Assembly: GCF_947490405.1 (NCBI RefSeq)
Contig: NZ_CANLGU010000001.1
Location: forward strand, 434,001 to 498,000
DNA length: 64,000 bases
Direction of reading: 5' to 3'
Source: an uncultured Algibacter sp.
GTDB lineage: Bacteria > Bacteroidota > Bacteroidia > Flavobacteriales > Flavobacteriaceae
Of this stretch, positions 53,390-62,489 are shown piece by piece. A program made the translations under genes and the position numbers. Under the pieces are notes generated by a model. It was given only the letters and a program-made list of their open reading frames with translations. It was not told the DNA's origin and ran no database searches. The stretch's first letter is position 1. Each line of letters opens with the position of its first letter.

Positions 53390-54607
53390 TTAAATTATTT
53401 CAGCCACGACAAATGTACTACCTCCAATAAAAATAAAATCATCTTTTCCAGCGTTTTTAAAAGCCTTTTCATAAGCTTCATTAACAGAATTATAAGCTTC
53501 ACCATTCAAATTATATTTGGTAAAACTTTGTTTCAATTTATTGGCATTTAATCCTCTTGGAATATTTGGTTTACAGAAATAATAAATGGCTTCTTCAGGT
53601 AATAAATCTACAATAGATTCTAAATCTTTATCACTAACAACACCAAAAACAATATGCAAAACTTTGAAAGTTTCATTTAAAAGTTGTTGCATCACATAGG
53701 TTAAGCCTTCCCTATTATGTCCTGTATCACAAACTACTTTTGGGGATTGATTTAAAACTTGCCAACGTCCTAACAATCCAGTATTTTTTATAACGTTAAG
53801 CAATCCAAATTTTAAATGTTGCTCTGTAATCTTATAACCAGATGCTTGAAGTGTTTTTATTGTTTGGACCGTTGTTTTTATATTTTTTGATTGATAAGTT
53901 CCTACCAAATCAGATTCATAATCCTCCTTAACAATTTTATCAGCAAATACAATTTTAGAATCTTTCTTTTTTGCTAAATTTCTAAAAACATAAGCAGTTT
54001 CTTCTTGTGTTTCACCAACAACAACTGGAATATTTGGTTTTATGATACCGCCCTTTTCATAAGCAATTAATTCTAAAGTATCACCTAAAAACTGTGTATG
54101 ATCTAGACCTATATTGGTAATAACCGAAACTTCAGGATTGATAATATTTGTTGAATCTAATCGACCTCCTAAACCAACTTCTACAACAGCGATATCAACC
54201 TTTTGTTTTGCAAAATAATCAAAAGCCATACCCACAGTCATTTCAAAAAACGATAGTTTACTAGTTTCAAAAAAAGCTCTGTTACGTTTTATAAAACCAA
54301 TCACAAACTGCTTACTTACTTCTTGCCCGTTTATTTTAATACGTTCTCTAAAATCTTTTAAATGCGGAGACGTATACAATCCTACTTTATAGCCTGCTTC
54401 TTGCAAAACAGATGCTACCATGTGGCTCGTAGAACCTTTACCGTTGGTTCCTGCTACATGTATTGAATTAAACTTGTTTTCTGGATTATTTAAATGATGG
54501 GCTAACTTTATAGTGTTTGATAAATCCTTTTTGAAAGCCGTTTTTCCTTGCCTTTGATACATTGGGAGTTGAGAAAACATCCAATTGAGTGTATCTTGAT
54601 ATGTCAT
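53390..54607 (-). CDS. folC: Bifunctional folylpolyglutamate/dihydrofolate synthase
   Basis: This 405-aa Mur-ligase-like enzyme adds glutamate to folates (and may also make dihydrofolate). It has the ATP motif AGTNGKGST, the folate-binding GLYTSPHLKDFRERI and VEVGLGGRLDSTN. It lies 5 bases downstream of tonB in the exbB-exbD-tonB-folC run, so its expression is tied to that operon. Confidence 0.95.
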   Translation of the reverse strand: MTYQDTLNWMFSQLPMYQRQGKTAFKKDLSNTIKLAHHLNNPENKFNSIHVAGTNGKGSTSHMVASVLQEAGYKVGLYTSPHLKDFRERIKINGQEVSKQFVIGFIKRNRAFFETSKLSFFEMTVGMAFDYFAKQKVDIAVVEVGLGGRLDSTNIINPEVSVITNIGLDHTQFLGDTLELIAYEKGGIIKPNIPVVVGETQEETAYVFRNLAKKKDSKIVFADKIVKEDYESDLVGTYQSKNIKTTVQTIKTLQASGYKITEQHLKFGLLNVIKNTGLLGRWQVLNQSPKVVCDTGHNREGLTYVMQQLLNETFKVLHIVFGVVSDKDLESIVDLLPEEAIYYFCKPNIPRGLNANKLKQSFTKYNLNGEAYNSVNEAYEKAFKNAGKDDFIFIGGSTFVVAEII

Positions 54608-54612
54608 TTTAA

Positions 54613-55470
54613 CTATTGACTTAATTTGAAGTTAACACTAACAAAACCTATTTGTCTTGTGGGTGCTTTAGAATCTGATGGCCATTTATGAGATAATGCT
54701 ATCTTTTTTGCAGGCTCCAATAAACACTGTGCTGTATTTGTTGTTCCACGAACTCCTGGAGTAGCTTCTACTACATTACCACTTTGGTTAACAACAATTT
54801 TAACGATAACCATTCCTGATTCGTTACAATCTTGTTTCAATCTTTTAAAAGATGCTTTTCCTCTTCCATTAAGTCCATAACCAACACCACCGCTACCAGT
54901 GCCTTGACCACCAAAATAACTAGGAGCATAAGGGTTGCCATCTAATTGCCCTTTATCACCTGCTTTATTGTCATTGCCCTGACTACCTGTTTCGGTTCCA
55001 TCAGATTTACTTACGCCACCAATTAAAGCATCTAATTTTCTTCTCTTTTCTTCTTGTTCTCGTTTTTCCTTAGCAATTCTATCTGCCTCAGCCTTAGCTT
55101 TAGCTTCTTCAATAGCTTTAGCTCTTGCTTCTGCTTCTTTTTGCTTTTTAATAGCTATTTCTTCTGCGTTATCTTGAGTTAAGACTTCTTCTTTTACTTC
55201 AGAGGTTTTTGCGGGTTCGGGTTCAGATTTAGAAACATCAGGTTTAGGTAATTCTTCAATTTCTCTAGGCTCTGATTTTACAGGTTTTAATGGTTGCACA
55301 TTACCTTTTCCAAAATCTGAATTACCAAAATTTACTGCAACACCATATTCTTCTGGCGGATCCATATACGTAGTACCTACTACAAACAATAAAAGCAGCA
55401 AAATAATAGCGATTAATGCCGTTAGTTTCGCAGAGTTCCTTTCATGTTTTGTTTTAAAGTACTTCTTCAT
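54613..55470 (-). CDS. tonB: Energy transducer TonB
   Basis: This 285-aa protein spans the inner membrane once (about 16-31), then has a Pro/Glu/Lys-rich periplasmic linker and a charged AEARAKAIEEAKAKAEAD helix. A Gly-rich stretch and a C-terminal TonB domain (about 205-285, GMVIVKIVVNQSGNVVEA) follow. It passes the energy of ExbBD to outer-membrane receptors. The gene is 8 bases after exbD. Confidence 0.93.
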   Translation of the reverse strand: MKKYFKTKHERNSAKLTALIAIILLLLLFVVGTTYMDPPEEYGVAVNFGNSDFGKGNVQPLKPVKSEPREIEELPKPDVSKSEPEPAKTSEVKEEVLTQDNAEEIAIKKQKEAEARAKAIEEAKAKAEADRIAKEKREQEEKRRKLDALIGGVSKSDGTETGSQGNDNKAGDKGQLDGNPYAPSYFGGQGTGSGGVGYGLNGRGKASFKRLKQDCNESGMVIVKIVVNQSGNVVEATPGVRGTTNTAQCLLEPAKKIALSHKWPSDSKAPTRQIGFVSVNFKLSQ

Positions 55471-55478
55471 TTTACTCT

Positions 55479-55871
55479 TTACTTTGGTTTTACCGCTAAA
55501 ATAACTTTGAATTTATTTCTATTAGCAATATCCATAACCTTTACAACATTTTCAACAGGAACCGATTTCTCAGCCCTTAAAACGATAGTTGGTTTTTCTT
55601 TAGACGATAATGCTGCTAGCAACTCGTTTTCTAAAACACTAATACCAACTCGTTTCTGATCTATGTAATAGGTTAAATCTTTTTTTATGCTTACCGCAAC
55701 GGACTTTTTGTTTTCTGTTTTCCCACTAGCTTTTGGTAATAAAATATCAATTGCGTTAGTGGTTACCAAAGTAGACGCTATCATAAAAAAGATAAGCAAC
55801 AAGAATACAATATCCGTCATAGACGACATATTGAATTCTGGTGTAACTTTATTTCTTCCTCTAAAGTTCAT
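55479..55871 (-). CDS. exbD: ExbD/TolR-family biopolymer transporter
   Basis: This 130-aa protein has one N-terminal transmembrane helix with the proton-path Asp20 in MTDIVFLLLIFFM, and a periplasmic domain. It works with ExbB as the proton-driven motor for TonB. It starts 1 base after the exbB stop. Confidence 0.95.
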   Translation of the reverse strand: MNFRGRNKVTPEFNMSSMTDIVFLLLIFFMIASTLVTTNAIDILLPKASGKTENKKSVAVSIKKDLTYYIDQKRVGISVLENELLAALSSKEKPTIVLRAEKSVPVENVVKVMDIANRNKFKVILAVKPK

Positions 55872-55872
55872 A

Positions 55873-56574
55873 CTATGTAGGCTCGTTTAAGTGATCTAAA
55901 AACTCTAATGAATTGGCTTCCATTTGATAAACCACTTTATCGGTTTTAACTACCAAATGATTGTATGCCATATAAGCCACAATACCTACAATTAAACCGG
56001 CTACTGTGGTTGTCATAGCTGTATATAATCCACTTGCTAAAACATCCATTTGGATGGTGCCTCCTGCGTTTGCTAGTTCAAATATTGCTAATATCATTCC
56101 AATTACCGTACCAAGGAATCCTATCATTGGAGCTGCACCTGAAATAGTTGCTAAAATACTTACGTTTTTTTCTAATCCGTAAATTTCTAAACGTCCCGCA
56201 TTTTCTATAGCTGTATTAATATCTGCAAGAGGTTTTCCTATTCTAGAGATCCCTTTACCGATAAGCCTAGATACAGGTGAATTTTGTTGCGCACACAACA
56301 TTTGAGCTGAATCTATCTTACCATTACTAACATGGTCTTTAATTTGATTCATGAAGTTTGCGTCTACTTTTGATGCAGCTTTGATAGCAAAAATACGCTC
56401 GAAATAGATATAAATAGCACCTACCAATAATAAGAAAAGCACAGCGATAATGAGCTGTCCTGCAAGACCTCCGCTACTTATTAACTCTATAATTGACAGT
56501 GTTTTTTCTACAGATTCGCCATCTGTAAGCACTTCTGCTCCATCTTGTGTGTTTTGTATTAATGTACTTAGCAT
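55873..56574 (-). CDS. exbB: ExbB/TolQ/MotA-family proton channel protein
   Basis: This 233-aa protein has three transmembrane helices (about 35-55, 140-160, 180-205) with the family motifs ATISGAAPMIGFLGTVIGMI and AMTTTVAGLIVGIVAYMAYN. It forms the motor with ExbD. It is first in the exbB-exbD-tonB-folC operon and carries a -7 element at 56592-56599. Confidence 0.95.
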   Translation of the reverse strand: MLSTLIQNTQDGAEVLTDGESVEKTLSIIELISSGGLAGQLIIAVLFLLLVGAIYIYFERIFAIKAASKVDANFMNQIKDHVSNGKIDSAQMLCAQQNSPVSRLIGKGISRIGKPLADINTAIENAGRLEIYGLEKNVSILATISGAAPMIGFLGTVIGMILAIFELANAGGTIQMDVLASGLYTAMTTTVAGLIVGIVAYMAYNHLVVKTDKVVYQMEANSLEFLDHLNEPT

Positions 56575-56591
56575 ATAATATTAATTTATTG

Positions 56592-56599
56592 CAAATGTA
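56592..56599 (-). promoter_or_regulatory. -7 element of the exbB operon
   Basis: TACATTTG on the minus strand matches TAnnTTTG and lies 17 bases before the exbB ATG. No good -33 TTG is visible. Confidence 0.42.
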
Positions 56600-56686
56600 T
56601 AACGTTTCGTTTTTTATTAAAGTATAATAGGTAATTTAATATGTGTGAGAACATGATACTTTGTTAAAACTTTAGATAGAAACTGC

Positions 56687-56726
56687 AACTGTATTAGTCC
56701 CGATAGCTATCGGGACTAATACAGTT
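56687..56726. repeat. 40-bp perfect palindrome
   Basis: Two 20-base halves are exact reverse complements, meeting at CGATAG/CTATCG inside CCCGATAGCTATCGGG. It lies between exbB and nhaD and has no U-tract on either side, so it is not a standard terminator. Its central word recurs, slightly changed, in the terminator at 40262-40308. From memory, this word is frequent between genes in flavobacteria. Confidence 0.85.
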
Positions 56727-56747
56727 AAAAGCTCACAACTTTTACTT

Positions 56748-56806
56748 CATAGCGCAGAAGCAAGGACTTGCAACAAAAAGCCCAATGCCTGGGTAACGCA
56801 AAAACT
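56748..56806. repeat. Flavobacterial intergenic repeat element, degenerate copy 2
   Basis: It aligns with the 3' half of the element at 12253-12340 in the same orientation. Both share GAAG, a GGACTTG word followed by AAC, AGCCC and a closing AACGC before an A-run. The 5' half is missing or decayed. It lies just after the nhaD stop. Confidence 0.5.
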
Positions 56807-56816
56807 TTTATATATT

Positions 56817-58208
56817 TTAAAACATAGTTCTTGTAACCATAAATGCGGCTGAGCCTACTAGGAAACCAACAAGTGCTAACCAAGCGATTTTTTTTAAGTA
56901 CCAGAAAAAATCTATTTTTTCCATACCCATAGCTACAACTCCGGCAGCTGAACCAATGATTAACATACTACCACCTGTTCCTGCAGAAAAGGCTATAAAA
57001 TGCCATAATTCATGATCGGTTGGCTCTGAAAACATACCCAAACTAGCAGCAACTAGCGGTACGTTATCAATTACAGCAGAACCTACCCCAAGTAATAGAA
57101 CTACTAAATCTGAAACCCCTCCAGAGTGCATTTCAGTACCTAGTTGAGGCATTGAATCTTGTAAAGATGTGGCAAAATTGAATAAAATCCCTAACGACTC
57201 TAAAGCTGCTACTGCCATTAAAATCCCTAAGAAAAACAGTATACTAGGCAATTCTATTTTAGCCAAAGCGCTATGTACTGGACTGTGGTGTGCATGCGCA
57301 TCGCTTTCTTCTGAATCGTGACTAGACATACTGAATTTAGAACTACTATATATCTCTGCAAATGTTGCTACGATACCTAGAGACAGCATCATACCAACAT
57401 AGGGCGGCAAATGTGTAACCATTTTAAAAATAGGCACAAAAACAATTGCACCCAAACCTAAATATAACATTGTACCACTGAATCGCGACTTGGATTTACC
57501 ACCTGTCTCTTCCATTTCTAAATCTCCCTTAAACGCAGGTAAAAACGATGCGATAAGCGTAGGTACTGCCATACATAAAAACGAAGGGAGTAATAAGTAA
57601 CCTATTAAATGACCTGTTGTAACTTTTTTACCAATCCATAACATAGTTGTTGTTACATCCCCAATAGGAGACCAAGCACCACCAGCATTAGCAGCTATGA
57701 TGATTAAACCCGCAAACCAAATTCGAACACTTCTATCTTTTACAATTTTCTGAAGAATAGAAATCAAAACAATTGTAGCAGTTAAGTTGTCTATGATTGC
57801 AGATAAAACAAAAGCTAGAATAGCAAATATCCATAGGATTTTTGTTTTCTTTTTTGTCTTGATAAAGTTTTTAATTGTTGAAAATCCATCAAAATAATCA
57901 ATAATTTCAACGATAGTCATTGCACCCAATAAAAACACTAGTATCTCTGAGGTCTTACCTAGATGATGTAAGAGTGTTTCTTCCATCATATGCATTTTTT
58001 CTTCATGACCCAAAAGCCCAAAGTTTTCCAATAAAGCATGCTTTCCTGAATCAAACCACTGCGGGAAAGTTTCTAAACCCAAAGCTATTAAAGCCCAACA
58101 AATGGCCATCATAACCAATGCTGGTATAAGTTTATCAATTTTTATACTATGCTCTAAGGTAATGGCTAAATAGCCCATTACAAATACTAAAATAATTACT
58201 GTTTCCAT
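56817..58208 (-). CDS. nhaD: Na+/H+ antiporter NhaD
   Basis: This 463-aa inner-membrane protein has 12 or more hydrophobic segments and fits the NhaD/ArsB superfamily. Signatures include AIIDNLTATIVLISIL, NAGGAWSPIGDVTTTMLWI and AVIDNVPLVAASLGMF. A His/Glu/Asp-rich loop (about 300-312) lies in the middle. It exports Na+ in exchange for protons, fitting a marine bacterium. It starts 8 bases after the dehydrogenase gene. Confidence 0.93.
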   Translation of the reverse strand: METVIILVFVMGYLAITLEHSIKIDKLIPALVMMAICWALIALGLETFPQWFDSGKHALLENFGLLGHEEKMHMMEETLLHHLGKTSEILVFLLGAMTIVEIIDYFDGFSTIKNFIKTKKKTKILWIFAILAFVLSAIIDNLTATIVLISILQKIVKDRSVRIWFAGLIIIAANAGGAWSPIGDVTTTMLWIGKKVTTGHLIGYLLLPSFLCMAVPTLIASFLPAFKGDLEMEETGGKSKSRFSGTMLYLGLGAIVFVPIFKMVTHLPPYVGMMLSLGIVATFAEIYSSSKFSMSSHDSEESDAHAHHSPVHSALAKIELPSILFFLGILMAVAALESLGILFNFATSLQDSMPQLGTEMHSGGVSDLVVLLLGVGSAVIDNVPLVAASLGMFSEPTDHELWHFIAFSAGTGGSMLIIGSAAGVVAMGMEKIDFFWYLKKIAWLALVGFLVGSAAFMVTRTMF

Positions 58209-58216
58209 ATTATGGT

Positions 58217-59443
58217 TTAAATTAGTTGTTTGAGAGCTAGCTCAAAAGCTGTAGCGCTCATCTCGGTTTTTGACTTATTTTTATTATAAATTTTTTGTAT
58301 TGCGTCTCTTATTATATTTGATGTGTCATTAAAAATAGCTTCGTCAGTCATTTGCACCTTTCGTTCCATAAAATAAGCAAAAACTCTAGCCATCCCACAG
58401 TTTGAGATAAAATCTGGTATCAGACTTACTTTATAATCGGTATGTTCCATGATTGGACCAAAGAAAATTTCTTTATCAGCAAATGGTACATTCGCGCCAC
58501 AAGATATAACTTCTAATCCACTTTCAATCATTTCATCAATTTGATGGATTGTAATTAAACGTGAGGCTGCACAGGGTGCAAAAATTTCTGTTTTTAATGC
58601 CCAAATCTTTTTATTAATTTCCTCAAAAGGGATTAAATTTTCTGCTACTAAAGTATTACCCTTTTTGGTAACGAAAAAATGACAAATATCATCAAATGAG
58701 AATCCATCTTCATTTATTAAACCTCCTGCAATATCGATAATTCCAACAATTTTCGCCCCCATTTGAGACAAATAAAATGCTGCCGCTGCACCAACATTTC
58801 CAAAACCCTGAACTACAGCACGTTTCCCTTTAATAGATCCTCCATAAATATCATAAAAATGTTTAGCAGCTTCAGCTACTCCAAAACCAGTAATCATATC
58901 TGCTACAGTATATTTTTTTGTAACATCTGGAGAATAATCGGGATTTTCTATAACCTTGATTACACCTTGACGTAACTGCCCTATTCTATTTATTTTATCA
59001 GCTTCAGTGGGTTTAAAATGCCCATTAAAGACTCCTTCTTGCGGGTGCCAAACGCCACTTTGTTCCGTTATTGGAATAACCTCATGGATTTCGTCTACAT
59101 TCATATCTCCTCCTGTTCCATAATAACTTTTCAACAAAGGTGAAACAGCTCCATACCAACGTTCTAATACACCTTTTTTTCTAGGGTCTTTGGGGTCAAA
59201 ATTAATACCCGATTTAGCGCCACCAATAGCAGGACCAGAAACCGTAAACTTGATTTCCATGGTTTTTGCTAATGATAAAACTTCATTCATATCAAGTCCC
59301 TTACGCATTCTTGTTCCTCCACCAGCAGCACCTCCGCGCAATGAGTTTATAACAACCCAACCTTCAGCTTCTGTTTGAGAATCTTTCCAATTGAATACAA
59401 TTTCTGGTGCTTTATTTTCGTATTTCTTTAATAATTCTTTCAT
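58217..59443 (-). CDS. Glu/Leu/Phe/Val-type amino acid dehydrogenase
   Basis: This 408-aa NAD(P)-dependent enzyme has the substrate and catalytic region MEIKFTVSGPAIGGAKSGI, the catalytic-Asp segment TGGDMNVDE and the cofactor motif VVQGFGNVGAAAA. Family assignment is firm. Whether it acts on glutamate, leucine or another amino acid cannot be read. It is upstream of and probably cotranscribed with nhaD. Confidence 0.9.
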   Translation of the reverse strand: MKELLKKYENKAPEIVFNWKDSQTEAEGWVVINSLRGGAAGGGTRMRKGLDMNEVLSLAKTMEIKFTVSGPAIGGAKSGINFDPKDPRKKGVLERWYGAVSPLLKSYYGTGGDMNVDEIHEVIPITEQSGVWHPQEGVFNGHFKPTEADKINRIGQLRQGVIKVIENPDYSPDVTKKYTVADMITGFGVAEAAKHFYDIYGGSIKGKRAVVQGFGNVGAAAAFYLSQMGAKIVGIIDIAGGLINEDGFSFDDICHFFVTKKGNTLVAENLIPFEEINKKIWALKTEIFAPCAASRLITIHQIDEMIESGLEVISCGANVPFADKEIFFGPIMEHTDYKVSLIPDFISNCGMARVFAYFMERKVQMTDEAIFNDTSNIIRDAIQKIYNKNKSKTEMSATAFELALKQLI

Positions 59444-59598
59444 TTTTTTCTAATAGATTCGTTTTTATAGCTTTCTTATAATTTATCCAGAGGTAAGTCT
59501 AAGCGAAGTTATAATTGAGTCATCGAAAAAAAATTAATATTATTAATGTAACAAATATAAAAAACTAAAAATCCTTTAAGATTAATTTTATGTGATTT

Positions 59599-60663
59599 TT
59601 AAGGAAGAAACATTATACCTGAACTGTGGTCTCTTGATGCGCCGGTAACACTTTTCAAGCAATTAACTTCATTTCTAAGCCTTAACACCCCTAAAAATCC
59701 AAAAATGAGTGCTTCTTTAAACTCTATAATATTGTTTGAAGGCAATAGAATAGCAGTTTTAGAATGATGTTTTATTCTTTCTATTAAATATGTATTGTAA
59801 ACACCTCCGCCTGTTGCAAGAACAGTGGCATCTGCTTTTTTGTTAGTCTCTGAAGCAATTTGAATAGCGATATGCTCAATAAAAGTTCTTAAAAGATCTT
59901 TTAAATCAAGTTGAAAACTATCCATAATTGGAAAAATATTATGGTTTACCCACTCTAAACCTAAAGATTTTGGATGTTCTTCATTATAAAACTCTAGATT
60001 ATTCAATTTATCTAACAATTTAAAATTCAAACTACCACTTTTCGCAATCCTACCCTCATCATCATAAGGCAACCCAAGTTGATTTACATATTTGTTTAAA
60101 ACAATATTAACCGGACATATATCGTAAGCAATACGCTCACCATCAAAATTCATTGAAATATTGGCAAATCCTCCTAAATTCAGACAAAAATCATATTCTG
60201 AAAACAATAACTCATCTCCAATAGGAACTAGGGGCGCACCTTGACCACCTAATTTAACATCTTGTACCCTAAAATTGCAAACCACATTTTGATTTAACAA
60301 ATCTGCCAAAGTTGGCAAGTTACCAATTTGATATGTTAAACGCTTGTATGGTTGATGCAAAGCGGTATGTCCATGAGAACAAATTGCATCAATATTTTTT
60401 ATTTGATTTTTATTGATGAAATCTTTTATTACTCCAGCAAGATATTCTGTGTAATCATCATCAATTCTTTGTAATTCTTCAATTGGAAAGGACACTAAAC
60501 GTTTTAAAATATCAAACCATTTTTTACTGTATTTTATGGTTTCAGTACAACCAACCTTAAAACTCCAATTTATTTCTTTTTGAAAATTTATATACACCAA
60601 ATCTATACCATCCAAAGAGGTTCCAGACATTACGCCAATTACATTATACTCAGATTTCATCAT
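59599..60663 (-). CDS. anmK: Anhydro-N-acetylmuramic acid kinase
   Basis: AnmK phosphorylates and opens 1,6-anhydro-MurNAc during cell-wall recycling. The 354-aa sugar-kinase-fold protein begins MSGTSLDGIDL after a short lead and has CSHGHTALHQP, GGFANIS and ATGGGVYNT. Either of two adjacent ATG codons (60663 or 60660) can be the start. It is a single gene, divergent from the acyl-CoA dehydrogenase. Confidence 0.95.
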   Translation of the reverse strand: MMKSEYNVIGVMSGTSLDGIDLVYINFQKEINWSFKVGCTETIKYSKKWFDILKRLVSFPIEELQRIDDDYTEYLAGVIKDFINKNQIKNIDAICSHGHTALHQPYKRLTYQIGNLPTLADLLNQNVVCNFRVQDVKLGGQGAPLVPIGDELLFSEYDFCLNLGGFANISMNFDGERIAYDICPVNIVLNKYVNQLGLPYDDEGRIAKSGSLNFKLLDKLNNLEFYNEEHPKSLGLEWVNHNIFPIMDSFQLDLKDLLRTFIEHIAIQIASETNKKADATVLATGGGVYNTYLIERIKHHSKTAILLPSNNIIEFKEALIFGFLGVLRLRNEVNCLKSVTGASRDHSSGIMFLP

Positions 60664-60756
60664 AAGAAAGTAAAAGTAATCATCTTAGTTAAAATTATAA
60701 AAAAATTTAACCAGTGATATCAAACTTTTAGTTTTTAAGAATTCACAATTAAAAGC

Positions 60757-60764
60757 TATATTTG
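60757..60764 (+). promoter_or_regulatory. -7 element of the acyl-CoA dehydrogenase gene
   Basis: TATATTTG is an exact TAnnTTTG match 39 bases before the ATG. The -33 TTG is not clear. Confidence 0.45.
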
Positions 60765-60803
60765 TAAACATTTTTTATTAAAAACACTATTTAATTACGA
60801 AAT

Positions 60804-61946
60804 ATGAATTTTAATCTTTCAGAAGAACATATCATGATACGTGATGCTGCACGCGATTTTGCCAGAACAGAATTACTTCCTGGAGTAATTGAGCGTGATA
60901 ATAAACAAGAATTCCCCCAAGAACTTGTTAAAAAAATGGGAGATTTAGGTTTTATGGGAATTATGGTAGATCCTAAATATGGTGGAAGTGGTATGGATGC
61001 GATTTCATATGTTCTGATTATGGAAGAATTATCAAAAATTGACGCATCTGCCTCAGTAATTGTTTCCGTTAATAATTCCTTAGTTTGCTATGGTTTAGAA
61101 GCCTATGGAACTGAAGAACAGAAACAAAAATACCTAACAAAACTTGCCACTGGAGAATTTGTTGGTGCTTTCTGTTTAAGCGAACCAGAAGCTGGAAGCG
61201 ATGCTACATCACAACGTACAACTGCTATAGATAAAGGCGACCATTACATAATTAACGGTACAAAAAACTGGATTACAAGCGGTGGACGTGCCGATGTTTA
61301 TTTGGTTATAGCACAAACAGATAGAGACAAAGGGTCTCACGGAATTAATGCTTTTATTGTTGAAAAAGGCACTAAAGGTTTCGACATTGGACCAAAAGAA
61401 GATAAATTAGGAATACGCGGAAGCGACACACACACCCTACAATTTAACGATGTAATAGTGCCTAAAGAAAATAGAATTGGGGTTAACGGTTCTGGATTTC
61501 GCTTTGCTATGAAAACACTTTCCGGTGGGCGAATAGGTATTGCAGCTCAGGCTCTAGGAATTGCCTCTGGAGCTTATGAATTAGCTTTAAAATATTCTAA
61601 AGAACGAAAAGCATTTGGTACTGAAATTTGTAACCACCAAGCCATCGCTTTCAAGTTAGCTGATATGTATACAGATATTGAAGCTGCAAGAATGTTAGTA
61701 ATGAAAGCCGCTTGGGATAAAGACCAAGGCAATAATTACGATAAATCTAGCGCCATGGCAAAATTATATGCATCCAAAGTAGCTATGGAACACACTGTTG
61801 AAGCTGTTCAAATACATGGTGGTAACGGCTTTGTTAAAGAATATCATGTAGAACGTTTAATGCGTGATGCAAAAATTACGCAGATTTACGAAGGCACTTC
61901 TGAAATACAAAAGATTGTAATTTCAAGGAGTTTAATTAAAGAGTAA
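60804..61946 (+). CDS. Acyl-CoA dehydrogenase
   Basis: This 380-aa FAD enzyme oxidises acyl-CoA at the alpha-beta bond. The FAD motif CLSEPEAGSDA and the C-terminal YEGTSEIQ with the catalytic Glu are intact, as is IHGGNGFVKEYHVERLMRDA. Chain-length preference cannot be told, but the pattern is closest to short-chain/butyryl-type enzymes. It is a single gene with its own terminator. Confidence 0.95.
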   Translation: MNFNLSEEHIMIRDAARDFARTELLPGVIERDNKQEFPQELVKKMGDLGFMGIMVDPKYGGSGMDAISYVLIMEELSKIDASASVIVSVNNSLVCYGLEAYGTEEQKQKYLTKLATGEFVGAFCLSEPEAGSDATSQRTTAIDKGDHYIINGTKNWITSGGRADVYLVIAQTDRDKGSHGINAFIVEKGTKGFDIGPKEDKLGIRGSDTHTLQFNDVIVPKENRIGVNGSGFRFAMKTLSGGRIGIAAQALGIASGAYELALKYSKERKAFGTEICNHQAIAFKLADMYTDIEAARMLVMKAAWDKDQGNNYDKSSAMAKLYASKVAMEHTVEAVQIHGGNGFVKEYHVERLMRDAKITQIYEGTSEIQKIVISRSLIKE

Positions 61947-61968
61947 CATAATAACTAAACATACTTTT

Positions 61969-62011
61969 AAAAATCGCCATGCAATATTTTAAATATTAAT
62001 TGGCGATTTTT
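61969..62011 (+). terminator. Terminator after the acyl-CoA dehydrogenase gene
   Basis: AAAAATCGCCA (61969-61979) pairs perfectly with TGGCGATTTTT (62001-62011). The AT-rich 21-base loop can fold further. The hairpin begins 22 bases after the stop. Confidence 0.85.
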
Positions 62012-62076
62012 GTTAAGTTCAGTTAAACCTATCGACTAAATCATTTAGATTTCTATCTTTAGCCAAAAAATATTTT

Positions 62077-62412
62077 ATGAGTAAAACATATTACGATCCT
62101 GCAGACTTAAGAAAATTTGGAAAAATCACTGAATGGAGTGAGGAATTAGGTAACAAATTTTTTGAGTACTATGGTAAAGTTTTTGAAGAAGGTGCACTTT
62201 CAGCTCGCGAAAAATCTTTAATAGCCTTAGCAGTAGCACATACTGAACAATGCCCATATTGTATTGACGCTTACACCAAAGACGGTTTGCAACGTGGCGT
62301 AACAAAAGAAGAAATGATGGAAGCTATTCACGTTGGTGCAGCTATAAAAAGCGGCGCAACGTTAGTGCATGGTGTTCAAATGATGAATAAAGTAAACAAG
62401 TTAGACGGGTAA
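62077..62412 (+). CDS. Arsenosugar-cluster peroxidase-like protein (AhpD/CMD fold)
   Basis: This 111-aa carboxymuconolactone-decarboxylase-like protein has the AhpD-type Cys pair C59-x2-C62 in EQCPYCIDAY, followed by a conserved helix (GAAIKSGATLVHGVQM). The same small family is found directly upstream of arsS in many bacteria, as here. It may handle thiol or peroxide chemistry for the pathway. Confidence 0.85.
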   Translation: MSKTYYDPADLRKFGKITEWSEELGNKFFEYYGKVFEEGALSAREKSLIALAVAHTEQCPYCIDAYTKDGLQRGVTKEEMMEAIHVGAAIKSGATLVHGVQMMNKVNKLDG

Positions 62413-62489
62413 AATAAGGTACAGTTTTTGAATTACGGTTTTTTGATTTTTTATCACGAATTTGTAGTTCATAATTCTCAAATCAAAAT

